From: Intoshia linei
Lineage: Eukaryota; Orthonectida; Rhopaluridae
Direction: 5' to 3'
DNA length: 41,375 nt
NCBI GenBank assembly: GCA_001642005.1
Contig: LWCA01000196.1
Coordinates: forward strand, 1-41,375
Every line of letters begins with the position of its first letter. Position 1 is the first letter of the stretch. A program made the position numbers and the translations under genes. The notes beneath the pieces were generated by a model. That model was not told the DNA's origin. It saw only the letters and a list, made by a program, of their open reading frames with translations, and searched no databases. Below are positions 23,719 through 34,200 of this stretch, one piece after another.

Positions 23719-24102
23719 ATCAAGTTTATGTCAACTACTTTTTATTTTACTTTGTATTAAAAATTATTTTCAAGATATTTGTTAAATATTAAATATTTAA
23801 CTTTTATATAGACCACCAATTCAATCTCATAATTAGGATACAAAATGTGACATTAAAATAAATAAAATATCGGTCATGTTCTTATTAGTCTCGTTGTATC
23901 TTTAGTTACATTGAACAGTATTTGACTTTTAATGAAAGTTTTATATTTGTTGAAACTTTGTAGTCAGTTGTGTCACACAACTTGTGTGATTATACTCTTA
24001 CTTTTTATGTGTCAATATTCTCATCGGATTAAATTCAGTTCAATAATTTTGTATACTACGAATAAGAGTAAAAATTATATCAAAATTAACTTTTTAATAA
24101 AT

Positions 24103-25228
24103 TTATACAGTTTTAAATGGATCAATGGACCAACCAGCTATATTGGCCAATTTTATGTGTTTATCAACTTCAGCTTCAGGGTTATACTGTTGAATTCGTA
24201 ATAATTCACTTTGTTTGAAATTTTCAAAATCTTGTTGCATTCGAGCTTCTTTGCGTTGAGTCAACTTCATGTTTAATAACCGGTCTCGCCTTTCACGTCG
24301 TTTTTGACGATGACGTTTCATTTGACGACTTTTCAGTACCAGCTAAATAGTTGATCATTAATGATTCATACTAAATAGTTGTACTATAAATTAACATGGT
24401 AAAATTTTCAATCAACTCAAAAAAATAATGGGATTTCTTTAAAAAATAAACAATAAAAGATTCTGATAAATTTTTTTATAACTAATATTCATTTACGGAT
24501 ATTTTTTCGAAATACAAAATGATACCAAGTTGACCACTAGTGATGTAATTAATTGAAAAGGTATATCCTAACTTATATAATATGCTATGCGATTTTTGTT
24601 GGTGTGTGTGTGTGTTCAACTTTATTTAAATAACTACCTGTCTTAGAATTTTATAAAATTCACATTTCAATTACAGTTTTTTCCGGGTGTTCGCAAAATA
24701 AATTTCAACCTCCCAAACTCACATGTTACGGGTCAAAAACTACATTTGTCCTTTTTTTTGAAAATCAAACAAGTTGAAGAATTTAAAAAAATTTAAATGT
24801 GGTAGAGTTGTATCCTGTTAACACCCACAAAAAATTTCAATCCAAATAAGTGACGACTCCACGGTCAAAAAAGCATTTTAGTATTCATATATTTTTTTTC
24901 CGAAATATTTTATTAAAACAAAAAATGTGAATAATGTTCAACTTGAGAAATCTACGTATTCCCGGTGAAAAATAATATTTATTTAAAATAAAAATGTAAA
25001 TATTGATCATACAATTTCGAAAAAAATGTACATTGAACGTCTACACATTTCCAATAAAGAAATATGGGTGATAAAAAATGTTGTACCTGATTAATTGAAC
25101 GATTCGCAAAATTTAAAACATTCAAGTTTGTCAAGTATCCAAATAGAACATTTGCATTATTTTGAATCAATTTAGCTAAATTTACATACAAATAAAAAAT
25201 TTCAAAAATTACTTTTAAAAATATTCAT
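24103..25228 (-). CDS. Small basic, mitochondrial-type protein; candidate ribosomal protein mS38 (AURKAIP1/COX24-like)
   Basis: Three exons fit in phase: 25228-25213 (ATG, 16 nt), about 25182-25087 after a TTTAG acceptor, and 24340-24103 with the stop. The product is about 115 aa. It starts with a short amphipathic, acid-free segment (MNIFKTKLIQNN) compatible with a mitochondrial presequence. A very basic helix follows (VLKSRQMKRHRQKRRERR), then a coiled-coil-prone stretch and an IAGWSIDP end. The VLK-x-R-x-x-M-x-x-H-x-x-K arrangement recalls the C-terminal domain of mS38, a mitoribosome small-subunit protein, but the match is from memory and short. It could be another basic mitoribosomal or RNA-binding protein. 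Its start is 144 bp from that of LSm5 on the opposite strand. The first, 30-nt intron is inferred only from phase. Confidence 0.6.
24570..25075 (+). repeat. R1 repeat copy in the intron of the mS38-like gene
   Basis: CTATGCGATTTTTGTTGGTG begins the copy, and GTTTTTTCCGGGTG, AAGTGACGACTCCACGGTC, TACGTATTCCCGG and CATTGAACGTCTACACATTT follow in the R1 order. It fills most of the second intron of the mS38-like gene (24341-25086). Confidence 0.7.
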
Positions 25229-25372
25229 TGCTGATAAAGTTAAATTAAATACATTGAATTGAAATTTATTTTAACAGTTTAAATTTTTACAATTCGGATT
25301 TTTTATAAATTCTATTTATTTGAAAATTAATACTATTAACATTAATTAATATATTAACAATATATTTGCACA
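25229..25372. promoter_or_regulatory. Putative bidirectional promoter, mS38-like / LSm5
   Basis: The two ATG codons, on opposite strands, are 144 bp apart, and the AT-rich interval has no repeat. A shared promoter follows from this geometry; no defined core element can be pointed to. Confidence 0.4.
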
Positions 25373-28260
25373 ATGGAATCATCTATTTTACCTCTAGGTA
25401 ATTTATATTTCTAAATTGAAATATGAAAATATTGCATTTCAATAAAACAAGAATTTGTTAAATTCTACAGTAGGGTGTCCACTTTTTTTATTAGAAATAC
25501 CCATTTTGCATGTGGATGTCTTTTTTGATTATAAATTTAAAATCAAAAAGACATCTACGTGCTAAATGAGTTTTCAAATAAAAAAAAAATCCTATTGAAC
25601 ACTTTTAATTAATAACAATAGACATTGAAATTTGAATTACCTAGTTTAAAAATAGTTGCAATTATGTATATATCACCTGAAAAAATCCAACATTTCAAAA
25701 TTTTTGTTGAGTAATGTTTATTTACAATTGTTAATTTGTGAAAAAATTTTTTTGCGAAGAATACAATGTGTAATTCAAAGTACCTGTTATATTTGACTGG
25801 ATTCAATGTAAATTTTATTATACTCTCAATTTGTGTTTTAGAATTAATTGACAAATGTATTGGATCAAGAATACACATTGTGATGAAACATGAAGTTGAA
25901 ATTGTTGGAACTTTGCTAGGATTTGATGATTTCGTGAGTAAGTATAATTTGTATATTTCAGGTTGTTAAATTATTATAAATTTTGAATGTGCATATAAAT
26001 GTTATTGATATTAAAACTAGTTTTTGACCAGGAATATGGATTTATGAGGTTGAAATTTTTTTTCTAGGCATCAGGAATAAACTGTCAATCAATCTTTTTT
26101 TTATATTATGGGACCATATCATATAATTTGTAAATAAAAACAATAAATGGAAAGATACTTTTTTTTTAATAATAATTTAAATAATTTTTTTGAATTTAGG
26201 TCCTAGAATTTAGGATTAGTTTTTTTACTCTATCGATATTGTGTTTTTCTCTCTACTTGTGAGGTTTTTTTGATTTTACCATCAAATGTATTTAGATTTT
26301 AAAAAATGTCTCAATATCACCAATGGAGTTAGTTTTGTATAATATTTCACTTGTGAGTTACTTATCCCTCAAAAAATGAAAATTTGGTGACTCCACCCCA
26401 AACAGGTTAAAAGACCGATTTCTTCAGTAGATTTGTTGTTACTATATATATTGATGGGCGAATACGTTATGTTAGTGTTACCAATTGAAATCATTAAAAA
26501 TACTGTGTTATGATGATGTAAAACTATTTATGTTAGTTATACTTTTATTAAAATTAATAGTTGTAATGAAACTTTTTAGATATGGTGTTGGAAGATGTAA
26601 CTGAATTGTAATTTTTTTTATAATGTAATGTTTATCATCAAAGGTGTTACCAGCATTGCTAATATTGGTACCAGCAATATTAAAAAATTAATTTATTTTT
26701 GTAAAATAAAAAAATTGTCAAATTCTATAAAAAATAAAATTGTAAATAAACCTGTATATTGAGTATCTTCTTTCGATGATTAAAAAATATTACTTTTTGA
26801 TCAATAATTAACGGAAACAGTAGTTTAAAAACATATTTCGGATGAATTTTACGATCATTGCCATTTGCAAAGCATTGTAATAAATAAAAAAATGATAATA
26901 ACAAAGTTTACTTTTAGTTGGTGTAGATTTTAAATAAATTTTGTTTAATTTTTTGAAAATGAAAAATTGTGAAGCAATGAAAATATGTCGGAAGGAATGA
27001 ATTATATATATTTTCACCAATATTTCTTTATTGGAAATGTGTAGACGTTCAATTCATATTATTTTATGAAATTAGTAGGATCAATATTTACATTTTTGAT
27101 TTTAATGGAAATATTTGAAAAATATTGGTTGATAATTAATTAAAAATTACTTTTAACCAGGAATGCGTAGATTTCTGGGATTGAAATTTTTTGTGTGTTA
27201 ACAGGATACAACTGTACCACCTGTAAAATTTTTTTTTTAAATTCTAGGGCTGTTTTCGTTTCAAAAAAAATGGTTATGTGTGGTTTTGATCGTGAAAATT
27301 TTGTTTTTTGAGGATCCATTTATGATAGTGTTTATAATTTTAAAAACTATCCTAGAATTTATGTTTAAAAAAAATTTAGGACATGTTTCATTTATAAAAC
27401 CAAGGGATACAATTGGGGTTTTTGACCTGTGAGATGTGAGTTTTGTGGTTGAAATTTATTTTACTTTCACCCCGGAAAAAAACTGTAATAGAAATGTGGA
27501 CTTTATAAAATTCTAAGACTCGTAGTTATTGAAATAAACGATAACACACACAGACAAACAAAGAATTTTATATAAGTATGGATTTATCTAATCTGATGGT
27601 AGCTAATTATAATTACGACTACAATCCCCAATTTAAATTTGAAATTAGTGAAACAACTCAAGAAGGAAGAAAAATCACTAAATTAAATCAAATTTTACTT
27701 AATGGAAATAATATTACAATGGTTATTTTATTATTTGTATATCAGAGAGTAGTATTACCTCAATATTTATCTATTTTGTTCAGTAATGTATATTGTAGTT
27801 ATACCAATCCTGATCTTTTTTATTAGCGTTTCCCTAATAGTTCTCGCATTGACTCTATCGAAATAGGACACCACGAAAATGTTTTATTAGATGTCTGTAT
27901 AAGTTAGCGGTGGATGTTGCCAAAAACTAAAATATTTTAAATTTATAAATCACACCTTATTAGTAAAGGGTGCCTTTTTGGGAATTTATCAAGTTTCTAA
28001 TTCAATGGTAAATTTTGAAAAGTTAACATTTCACAATATGTAAAAAAACTTATGCTAATATAGTGAAAAGTAATATTGAAATATTTTCACGGACTTTTTG
28101 GATAGCAGTCCCCGTTTGAGAATCTCTGATAAAAATGGTCAATTTTCAATCATTTAAAATTTGTTTAAAAATTTGAGTGACCAACTGTTCTTCAATTGAA
28201 TGGTAATATTATATATTTATAATTTAGTTAATTCCTGGAGGAGAAGGGCCTGAAATTTAA
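25373..28260 (+). CDS. LSM5: U6 snRNA-associated Sm-like protein LSm5, complete (5 exons, 84 aa)
   Basis: LSm5 is one subunit of the heptameric LSm1-7 (cytoplasmic decapping) and LSm2-8 (nuclear U6 snRNP) rings. Exons 25373-25397, 25842-25937, 26580-26607, 27649-27721 and 28228-28260 add to 255 nt and join in phase. The Sm fold is clear: Sm1 runs [15 protein letters not shown] to [17 protein letters not shown], Sm2 has [14 protein letters not shown], and the end is [20 protein letters not shown] and LNGNN are the RNA-binding Sm1 and Sm2 signatures of this paralogue. The length agrees with the family (about 90 aa). Four introns of 290-1041 nt interrupt only 255 coding bases. The first carries a palindromic MITE and the third an R1 repeat. 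Confidence 0.97.
25473..25592. mobile_element. Palindromic TA-flanked MITE, 120 bp (family R2)
   Basis: The left half (GGGTGTCCACTTTTTTTATT, then CCATTTTGCATGTGGATGTC) is mirrored by the right half (GACATCTACGTGCTAAATGAG), so the element folds almost end to end. TA flanks both ends (25471-25472 and 25593-25594). The ends match those of the 916-bp element at 6051-6966. It lies in LSm5 intron 1. Confidence 0.75.
26990..27565 (-). repeat. R1 repeat, reversed copy in LSm5 intron 3
   Basis: GGAAATGTGTAGACGTTCAA, GGAATGCGTAGATTTC and CCCCGGAAAAAAACTG appear in the reverse-complement order of R1, ending at a run of ACACACACAGACAAAC. It ends less than 100 bases before LSm5 exon 4. Confidence 0.7.
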
Positions 28261-28426
28261 TATCTACAAATGTACATTTCCTGTATAACAAATTGTACTT
28301 TAAAATTAAAATTTACAAATACACTACAAATTACGTACAGTACATCATTTTATAAATTGAAATAAAGTTGATCAATTTGTTTAATATAATTTGACATTAA
28401 AAAGGTTTCAAAACAATACATGAAAA

Positions 28427-31240
28427 ATGTTTTGTTTTTCAAAGTATGTAAAACTCTACACACAAAGATGCTTTACCTCAAAATTCATTAGAACTGCAAG
28501 TTTTCATTTAACAAACACTGATATATCACAGTCGACAACCCTGAAACTTTCAAAATCGAATCCAATTAATCAACGACGCAGTATTCATCCAAATACAACC
28601 CAAGGTTATGTTATTATGCCACCTGAAATGCCGCCCGATACAGAACTGGACAATTCCTACCTTAGAACAAATGAAATTCAAGACTTTTCGGATTCAACGC
28701 CGGATAAAATGATTAGGGCAATGGCCAAGCTGTGTCAAATCTACGACATGGAATTGGAAAAACAAATCAGCAATATAAAAATGAACCCCACAAACTCATT
28801 CAACAGTATATTTTCAAACATTGAGCAAGTTTATGCACCGTTAAGGAGTACCTTCAACATTTCAAATCAACTGTACGAGCTTTCAAATATTTATGACAAT
28901 GCATGTTCCAGAACGATGGAATTACACGAAAGAGTGTCATTTGACACTCTTTCAGATAAATCATTATACAAAATAATCAAAAAATTGTACAATGATGACG
29001 GCAAATATCTGAACAAAGAACAATTGTACATTTGTAACATCTTTCTATCTCGAATGCAATATTATGGACCACACTTATCCATTTCCAAATCTGAGGCTTT
29101 GCAAAATGTTTTTAATCGATACGCGAGACATTATTTCGATTTTAAATGTGTAGTAAAATTAAGTATGGATCAATTTTCGTACCAGCACGATAATTTGGAC
29201 GACTTGCGAGAAATGCCTCCAAACCAGTTAATGTACATGTCTGTCAATAAAAATGAACCAAGGTTGGGACCCTGGAACGTTTCCTTGGATAAAAGAAGTG
29301 TAATGCCGTTTCTAGAGTACTGTTCTAGTCCTAAAGCTAGATATTTTGCTTGGAACGCACTAGTTAATATTTCTTCATTAAAACACAACACACTAAAATT
29401 ATCAAATCACAATAGAATTGTCAAATTAATGACTGAACGGGAATCCATTTGCAAGCATTTAAATTACCCATCTTTTGTAGACATTTTTTTAAATGAAACT
29501 GAATTTACGAGTTTAGATCAAGTTGAAAATTTTATCAACGATTTGAAATGCAAAATTAAACCTTTGGTTGACTTGGATTATGCAGAAATTTGTAAATTTG
29601 CACATGAAAATGAATGCACACATACTATTGAAGCTTGGGATGTAGATTTTTGGAAACGGAAATTTATTGACGATAAAATATATAATGTTGGTTTAAATTC
29701 TTGTGATGGAACGAGTTTTCATGAATATTTTGGTTATTCTTCAATGCTGAATAATTGCTGGAAAATTTTGTCTGATTTATTTGATTTGAATCTTACTGAA
29801 ACTACTACCAATATTCATCCATGGGGGGAAGGTGTTAAAATGTTTTCAGTGGCAAAGGATGACCAAATTTTTGGTCACATTTTTATTGACCCTCTGTCAC
29901 CATACAATTCTAATCAGTTTCGACATGTTGCTGGGCAAGTTAGATCTAAAATGACAAATTCTTTACCTACTGCTTATATAAATTTGTACAATTTACCTCC
30001 AATTTCCCAACAGTTTGTCAAATGGGATTATTCCATGAATGTAAATTCTTTTGTTTCATTTATTCAACAGTTGGGATCAGCTCTAGAATACATTTGTACC
30101 AATTCAGAGTTTAGTTTGATTCAATTTGAACGTGGAGCGTTGGGTAGTATTAGTCAAACTGTTTTTAAGGAAATTTTTACTCAACCGCTTTTTTTGAATA
30201 AAATTTTGGTCAATCAATCTAATGAAAGATTACCGCTCGATATTTGCAAAAGGATTCATTCTGGTAAATTCATTTTATGTAGTTTGGAATTTTCTCTTTT
30301 TTTGTATTATATTGATGGTTTAGGTCAGAGGTCGGGAAGCATTTACTATTCGAAGGCCGTATTCAATTTAGTAAAATCTTATGAGAAAAAACCAAAATTT
30401 TACCAATTCTTAAAGAAAAAAGCTAATTTTACCAACCTTTAAGGAAAAAACCCCATTTTAAATCAAAAATCCCTCTATCTGATCACCGCTTTTACCAATA
30501 TTTTTTTGAAAATGAAGGACGAGTGTACTGGTCCGTGAAGGATGTTTACTGGTCCCCTGTCAAAAAAGTGTGGGAACCCCTGCTATAAATTACTAATATT
30601 TTTCAAACATATATTAATTTTTATTTTTATAGCTATTCATACAAGTAGTTACAATTACATGTATTCATTGTTTTTATCTGCCATGGACTTGGAACTGAAT
30701 GGAAGGTTATTTTTAATTCAGCGGTTCACTTGAAGTATTAATTTTGGTTTATATAATGTGGCCATTTTCAATACATGTAGTATTGTTATTAACACTCACC
30801 TAAATACTTTTCGTAGAATTAGAATTAGAACAATTTTTGGACATAAATATTTATTTAGATGGTCCCATTGGAATGACGCAACTAAAGCTATATGGAGATT
30901 CTTTATGCCTGTAGCTTTGAACGTAGACGATAAACGCGCCTGTAGTTTAGATATTCTTTATAATGACAAAACAGCCGGCCGCTTATTCCAAAAACAATGG
31001 ATCGAGACTATGGGTTACGATATTGCGGAAAAAATGTTATCCAATTCTACAAATGAAGCAAATTTTCTAGCCATAACGAGAAAATACGAAAAAATAATTT
31101 TAAAAAAAAGTAATACATTCCGACCCATTGAAATGACCAGAAATTTTCTCCAAAGAGAACCTTCCTCCGATGCTGTATTTAACCATTTTTCGAAACACTG
31201 TTTGACGAAAATTACAATTTTGAATGTGAATAAATTATAA
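28427..31240 (+). CDS. Mitochondrial-type M3A oligopeptidase (oligopeptidase A-like), predicted inactive
   Basis: M3A peptidases (OpdA/PrlC, thimet oligopeptidase, mitochondrial intermediate peptidase) are zinc enzymes that degrade short peptides. Exons 28427-30263, 30633-30705 and 30817-31240 join in phase to 777 aa. Exon 1 could be read to a stop at 30442, but that tail is repeat DNA (TTACCAACCTTTAAGG units) and the spliced form restores the family's C-terminal end (REPSSDAVFNHF). The N-terminus is basic and acid-poor, presequence-like, and explains the excess over the usual 680 aa. Family blocks include GPWNVSLDK, EAWDVDFWKRKF and HPWGEGVKMFSV. The HEXXH position reads Q547-Q-L-G-S551, and the third ligand (Glu in ELPSQ) aligns with Gly573 of GSISQ. 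With all three zinc ligands gone but the long frame intact, a pseudoenzyme is the best reading. OpdA-like is favoured over MIPEP by overall pattern. Confidence 0.87.
30385..30510. repeat. Fold-back-family repeat units in an intron of the M3A gene
   Basis: CCAAAATTTTACCAATTCTT, then TTTTACCAACCTTTAAGGAA, are the same tandem units as in the element at 2385-3366. They lie in the first intron (30264-30632). If the intron is retained, they add an artificial C-terminus and a stop at 30440-30442. A hAT-like end (GTGTGGGAACCCCTG) follows at about 30570. Confidence 0.65.
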
Positions 31241-31291
31241 ATTAAAAGTTTAAAATAAATATACAATAGACAATACATTTACAGAATGAAA

Positions 31292-34200
31292 TTAATAGCA
31301 ATCAATAATGAGGGGTATGTGATCTGATGGTATGTGCTTGTTTGGACAAGCAATAGCATTATTTTTTTCAAACCTAAAGATGGAATTAACATTAAAATAT
31401 ATAAGTGTTTACCATTTAGGATCAATTCCTAAACATTTTCGAGCAATTCTAATTCCATTTTTAGATGTAAAAATATAATCAATTGTAGCTTGAAATCCAG
31501 GCTTAAAATGAGTAAAAGGGAGGTAAGAGTTTTCGTATGCATTTTGCAAAATTAATTTGTGTTTGATAAAGCTTAATAAATTGATACGCATGTCGAGTTC
31601 GCGAATAGAATTGTCTATAATAGCATTGTCCGTTTCAACGATGCCTTTTAATATCAAGTTTAATACTGGTGAATCGGGTAAAGAATTGAAATCACCGCAT
31701 AAAATTACAGCAATTTCAAAGCCTTCACTGGAAAAGTTTTCGTAAACTTGCTGAATATTTCTCAATAGATTTACACATTGCATTAATTTTATATGTTTTT
31801 CTTCTTCTTGGTAGTATAAATGTGCATTGGCTACAATAATGTATTGGGGACAAGTATGTTTAAAATTATTGGCTACATGAAGTATAGAAATAATGGCGAC
31901 ATTATCTTTTAAACGTAGTTGGTTTGAGATTATACAATCGGTAGGTAAAAAATCTGAAACATTTAAATCAATTTCATAGCAATTGAGCACATTAAATCTA
32001 AAATTTAAATGTGAAAATAAGTTTCAAGAGTAATCCAATTTTTCCCATCTCATTATATTATATGGTCGCAAATATATAAATGTATATATATAAATGTATC
32101 GTAAATATTTAGATTAAAAATATTGTATGGATACTAAAAGACTTTTTCTCGGTTGGGTAAACAAAACTAACATTTAGAACGATTCAAACTTAATGTATAA
32201 AAAATAACCGATTTCTATGAACCATCATTAAACAACCATCCACATCAGCTTTTCTACTATCATTAAAGGTGCGACTACGGAGTTTTGCCATGTAGATGGT
32301 AATGTAATCTTGAAAATTTTCATTTGTTAAAATTTCTTGTGTGTATACTTTTCCCTGGATTTCTTGCAAGCAGACAATGTCTGGTTTAAAGTGTATTATA
32401 CAGTCGTAAATAAGTTTAGCTCGATTCTCCCACACGGAGAAATTTTTAGAACAATATCGTACATATCGTGATGCAATATAGTCGCTTAATACGTTATAAT
32501 TTAAAATTCGAAATGTTTGCAAATCTAAATATTTACATTAAACAACATTAAAATGCACAAACTTTCAGGAATAACAGCCATATGCAACGTGTCTTGCCAT
32601 TTTCTGTGAGGTTTTTCAGAGTTTTCTAAAAAATTAAATAATATTGTTTATAATAACTGTTCAATGCTTCTAAAATAAGGATTGATAGTTTAACATTTTA
32701 TCACGAAAAAATCAATCAGGAATCACAAAACATTTTTATTATAATGCTTTGCAATCTTGGTAACATTCATCTGAAATATGTTTCTAAAATGCTGATTCCG
32801 TTAATTATTAAAAAAAAATAAATATTTTTTACTCATGGAAAGCAGATACTGAATATATACCACCACATTAAAAAATAAAATACGGGTTTATTTACAATTT
32901 TTAGAATTGTACTTTTTTACTTTATTTTTAAAATTATATACACATTCTGTCTAATAAATTAAAAAAAAGGGATAAAAATTGTTTTTAAAATTCTTTACTC
33001 AAATGTCAACAAAATAAAATTAAGATGGAATAATTAACTTTAAATTAAAAGGTAATGTGATATAACGGGTCCACGTGAAACAAGTTTAAGAAATTAAATT
33101 AGTTAGATTTTCTTACTGAATTTATTTTTTTAATAGAATAAAATTGTGCACTCGGTAGAGCTAGATGCTGTTTGTACGTAGTACATAATAAAATGTTACC
33201 TTCCATAAGAAACATGAAATGATTAATGATTTCATGAGTGGATTTTCCATTGTTGTATAATTTTAGTAAATTTTCACTTAATGGATTTTTATCAAGATCT
33301 AAAAAATATATAAAAAAATGTCCGTTGACACATACGAAGAATGTGTATAAAATGTCAAAAATTGAATTTTATTAAACATCTCCGAAAATGAGTACCAAAG
33401 GAGCAACGTGTAAATCGTTAATAACCATTGTAAAACTTTAATAAAATGTATAACATTGAACAAGTGCAAATTTCTTTCAGAGCACCTTAACATTATTGTA
33501 CTCTGACAAGAAATTTGAGCTTATTTTATAAATAGTTTCAAACTTTTACTTTGATAATTCTTCGGTGAACATTTTAAGATTTAATCCTTACATATACAAA
33601 GTACAACGGTGTAAAACTGTATGTCTGTTTATTTATTTATCTGTTCCAGTTTATTTAAGAAAGTAATGGAGTCGAGTTTTACAAATTCGATATTCTTAAA
33701 ACAGTTTTTCCAGAGTCATGTTTTATCGCAAATTTCAATTTCAGAAATTGTCTCCTTCACAGCTAAAATCCTCAATTGTCCTTTGTTTTTAAATTCAAAC
33801 CCGTCCTAGAATTATAAAAAATACACATTCTAATAAAAAGTTTTAAATTCATCAATATTATGATAATTTTCAATTTCAAAATCTTACATCTTCACGGGCA
33901 AAACTCCAAATTACCCTTTTTTGTAATAATTAAAAAAGTCGCATAATTTTGTACAACATAAATTCTGGAATAGTTTTTAAATTCATAAGCATTATCATAA
34001 AAGGTTATTTTCACGGTCGAAAACCAAGATTACCTTTTTTTTAAAAAGTAAAACAGCCTAGAATTTTAAAAAAGTTAAGATGCCATAAAATGTTAAAAAT
34101 ATTCTATTCAAAATCCTACAAAATTTTGGTCCCAAAATTGTCTTCAAAACCTTTAAAAATTGGATAAAAAAAAACATTTCATAAAATATTTAATTGTTGA

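Noticed and set aside
25609-25878. Minus-strand 89-codon frame opposite LSm5 exon 2
   Set aside because: It overlaps a well-supported LSm5 exon and has no recognisable features.
30264-30442. Reading the M3A gene as a single-exon 671-codon gene ending at 30442
   Set aside because: The last 20 or so codons are repeat DNA found elsewhere. Splicing at 30263 (G|GTAAAT) to 30633 and 30817 keeps the frame and recovers the family's C-terminal block.
31409-32522. Assigning the EEP nuclease to Angel, nocturnin or PDE12
   Set aside because: It splices to leucine-rich repeat exons upstream and carries the CNOT6-type AYEN...PY/F-T block and HIPSDH end.
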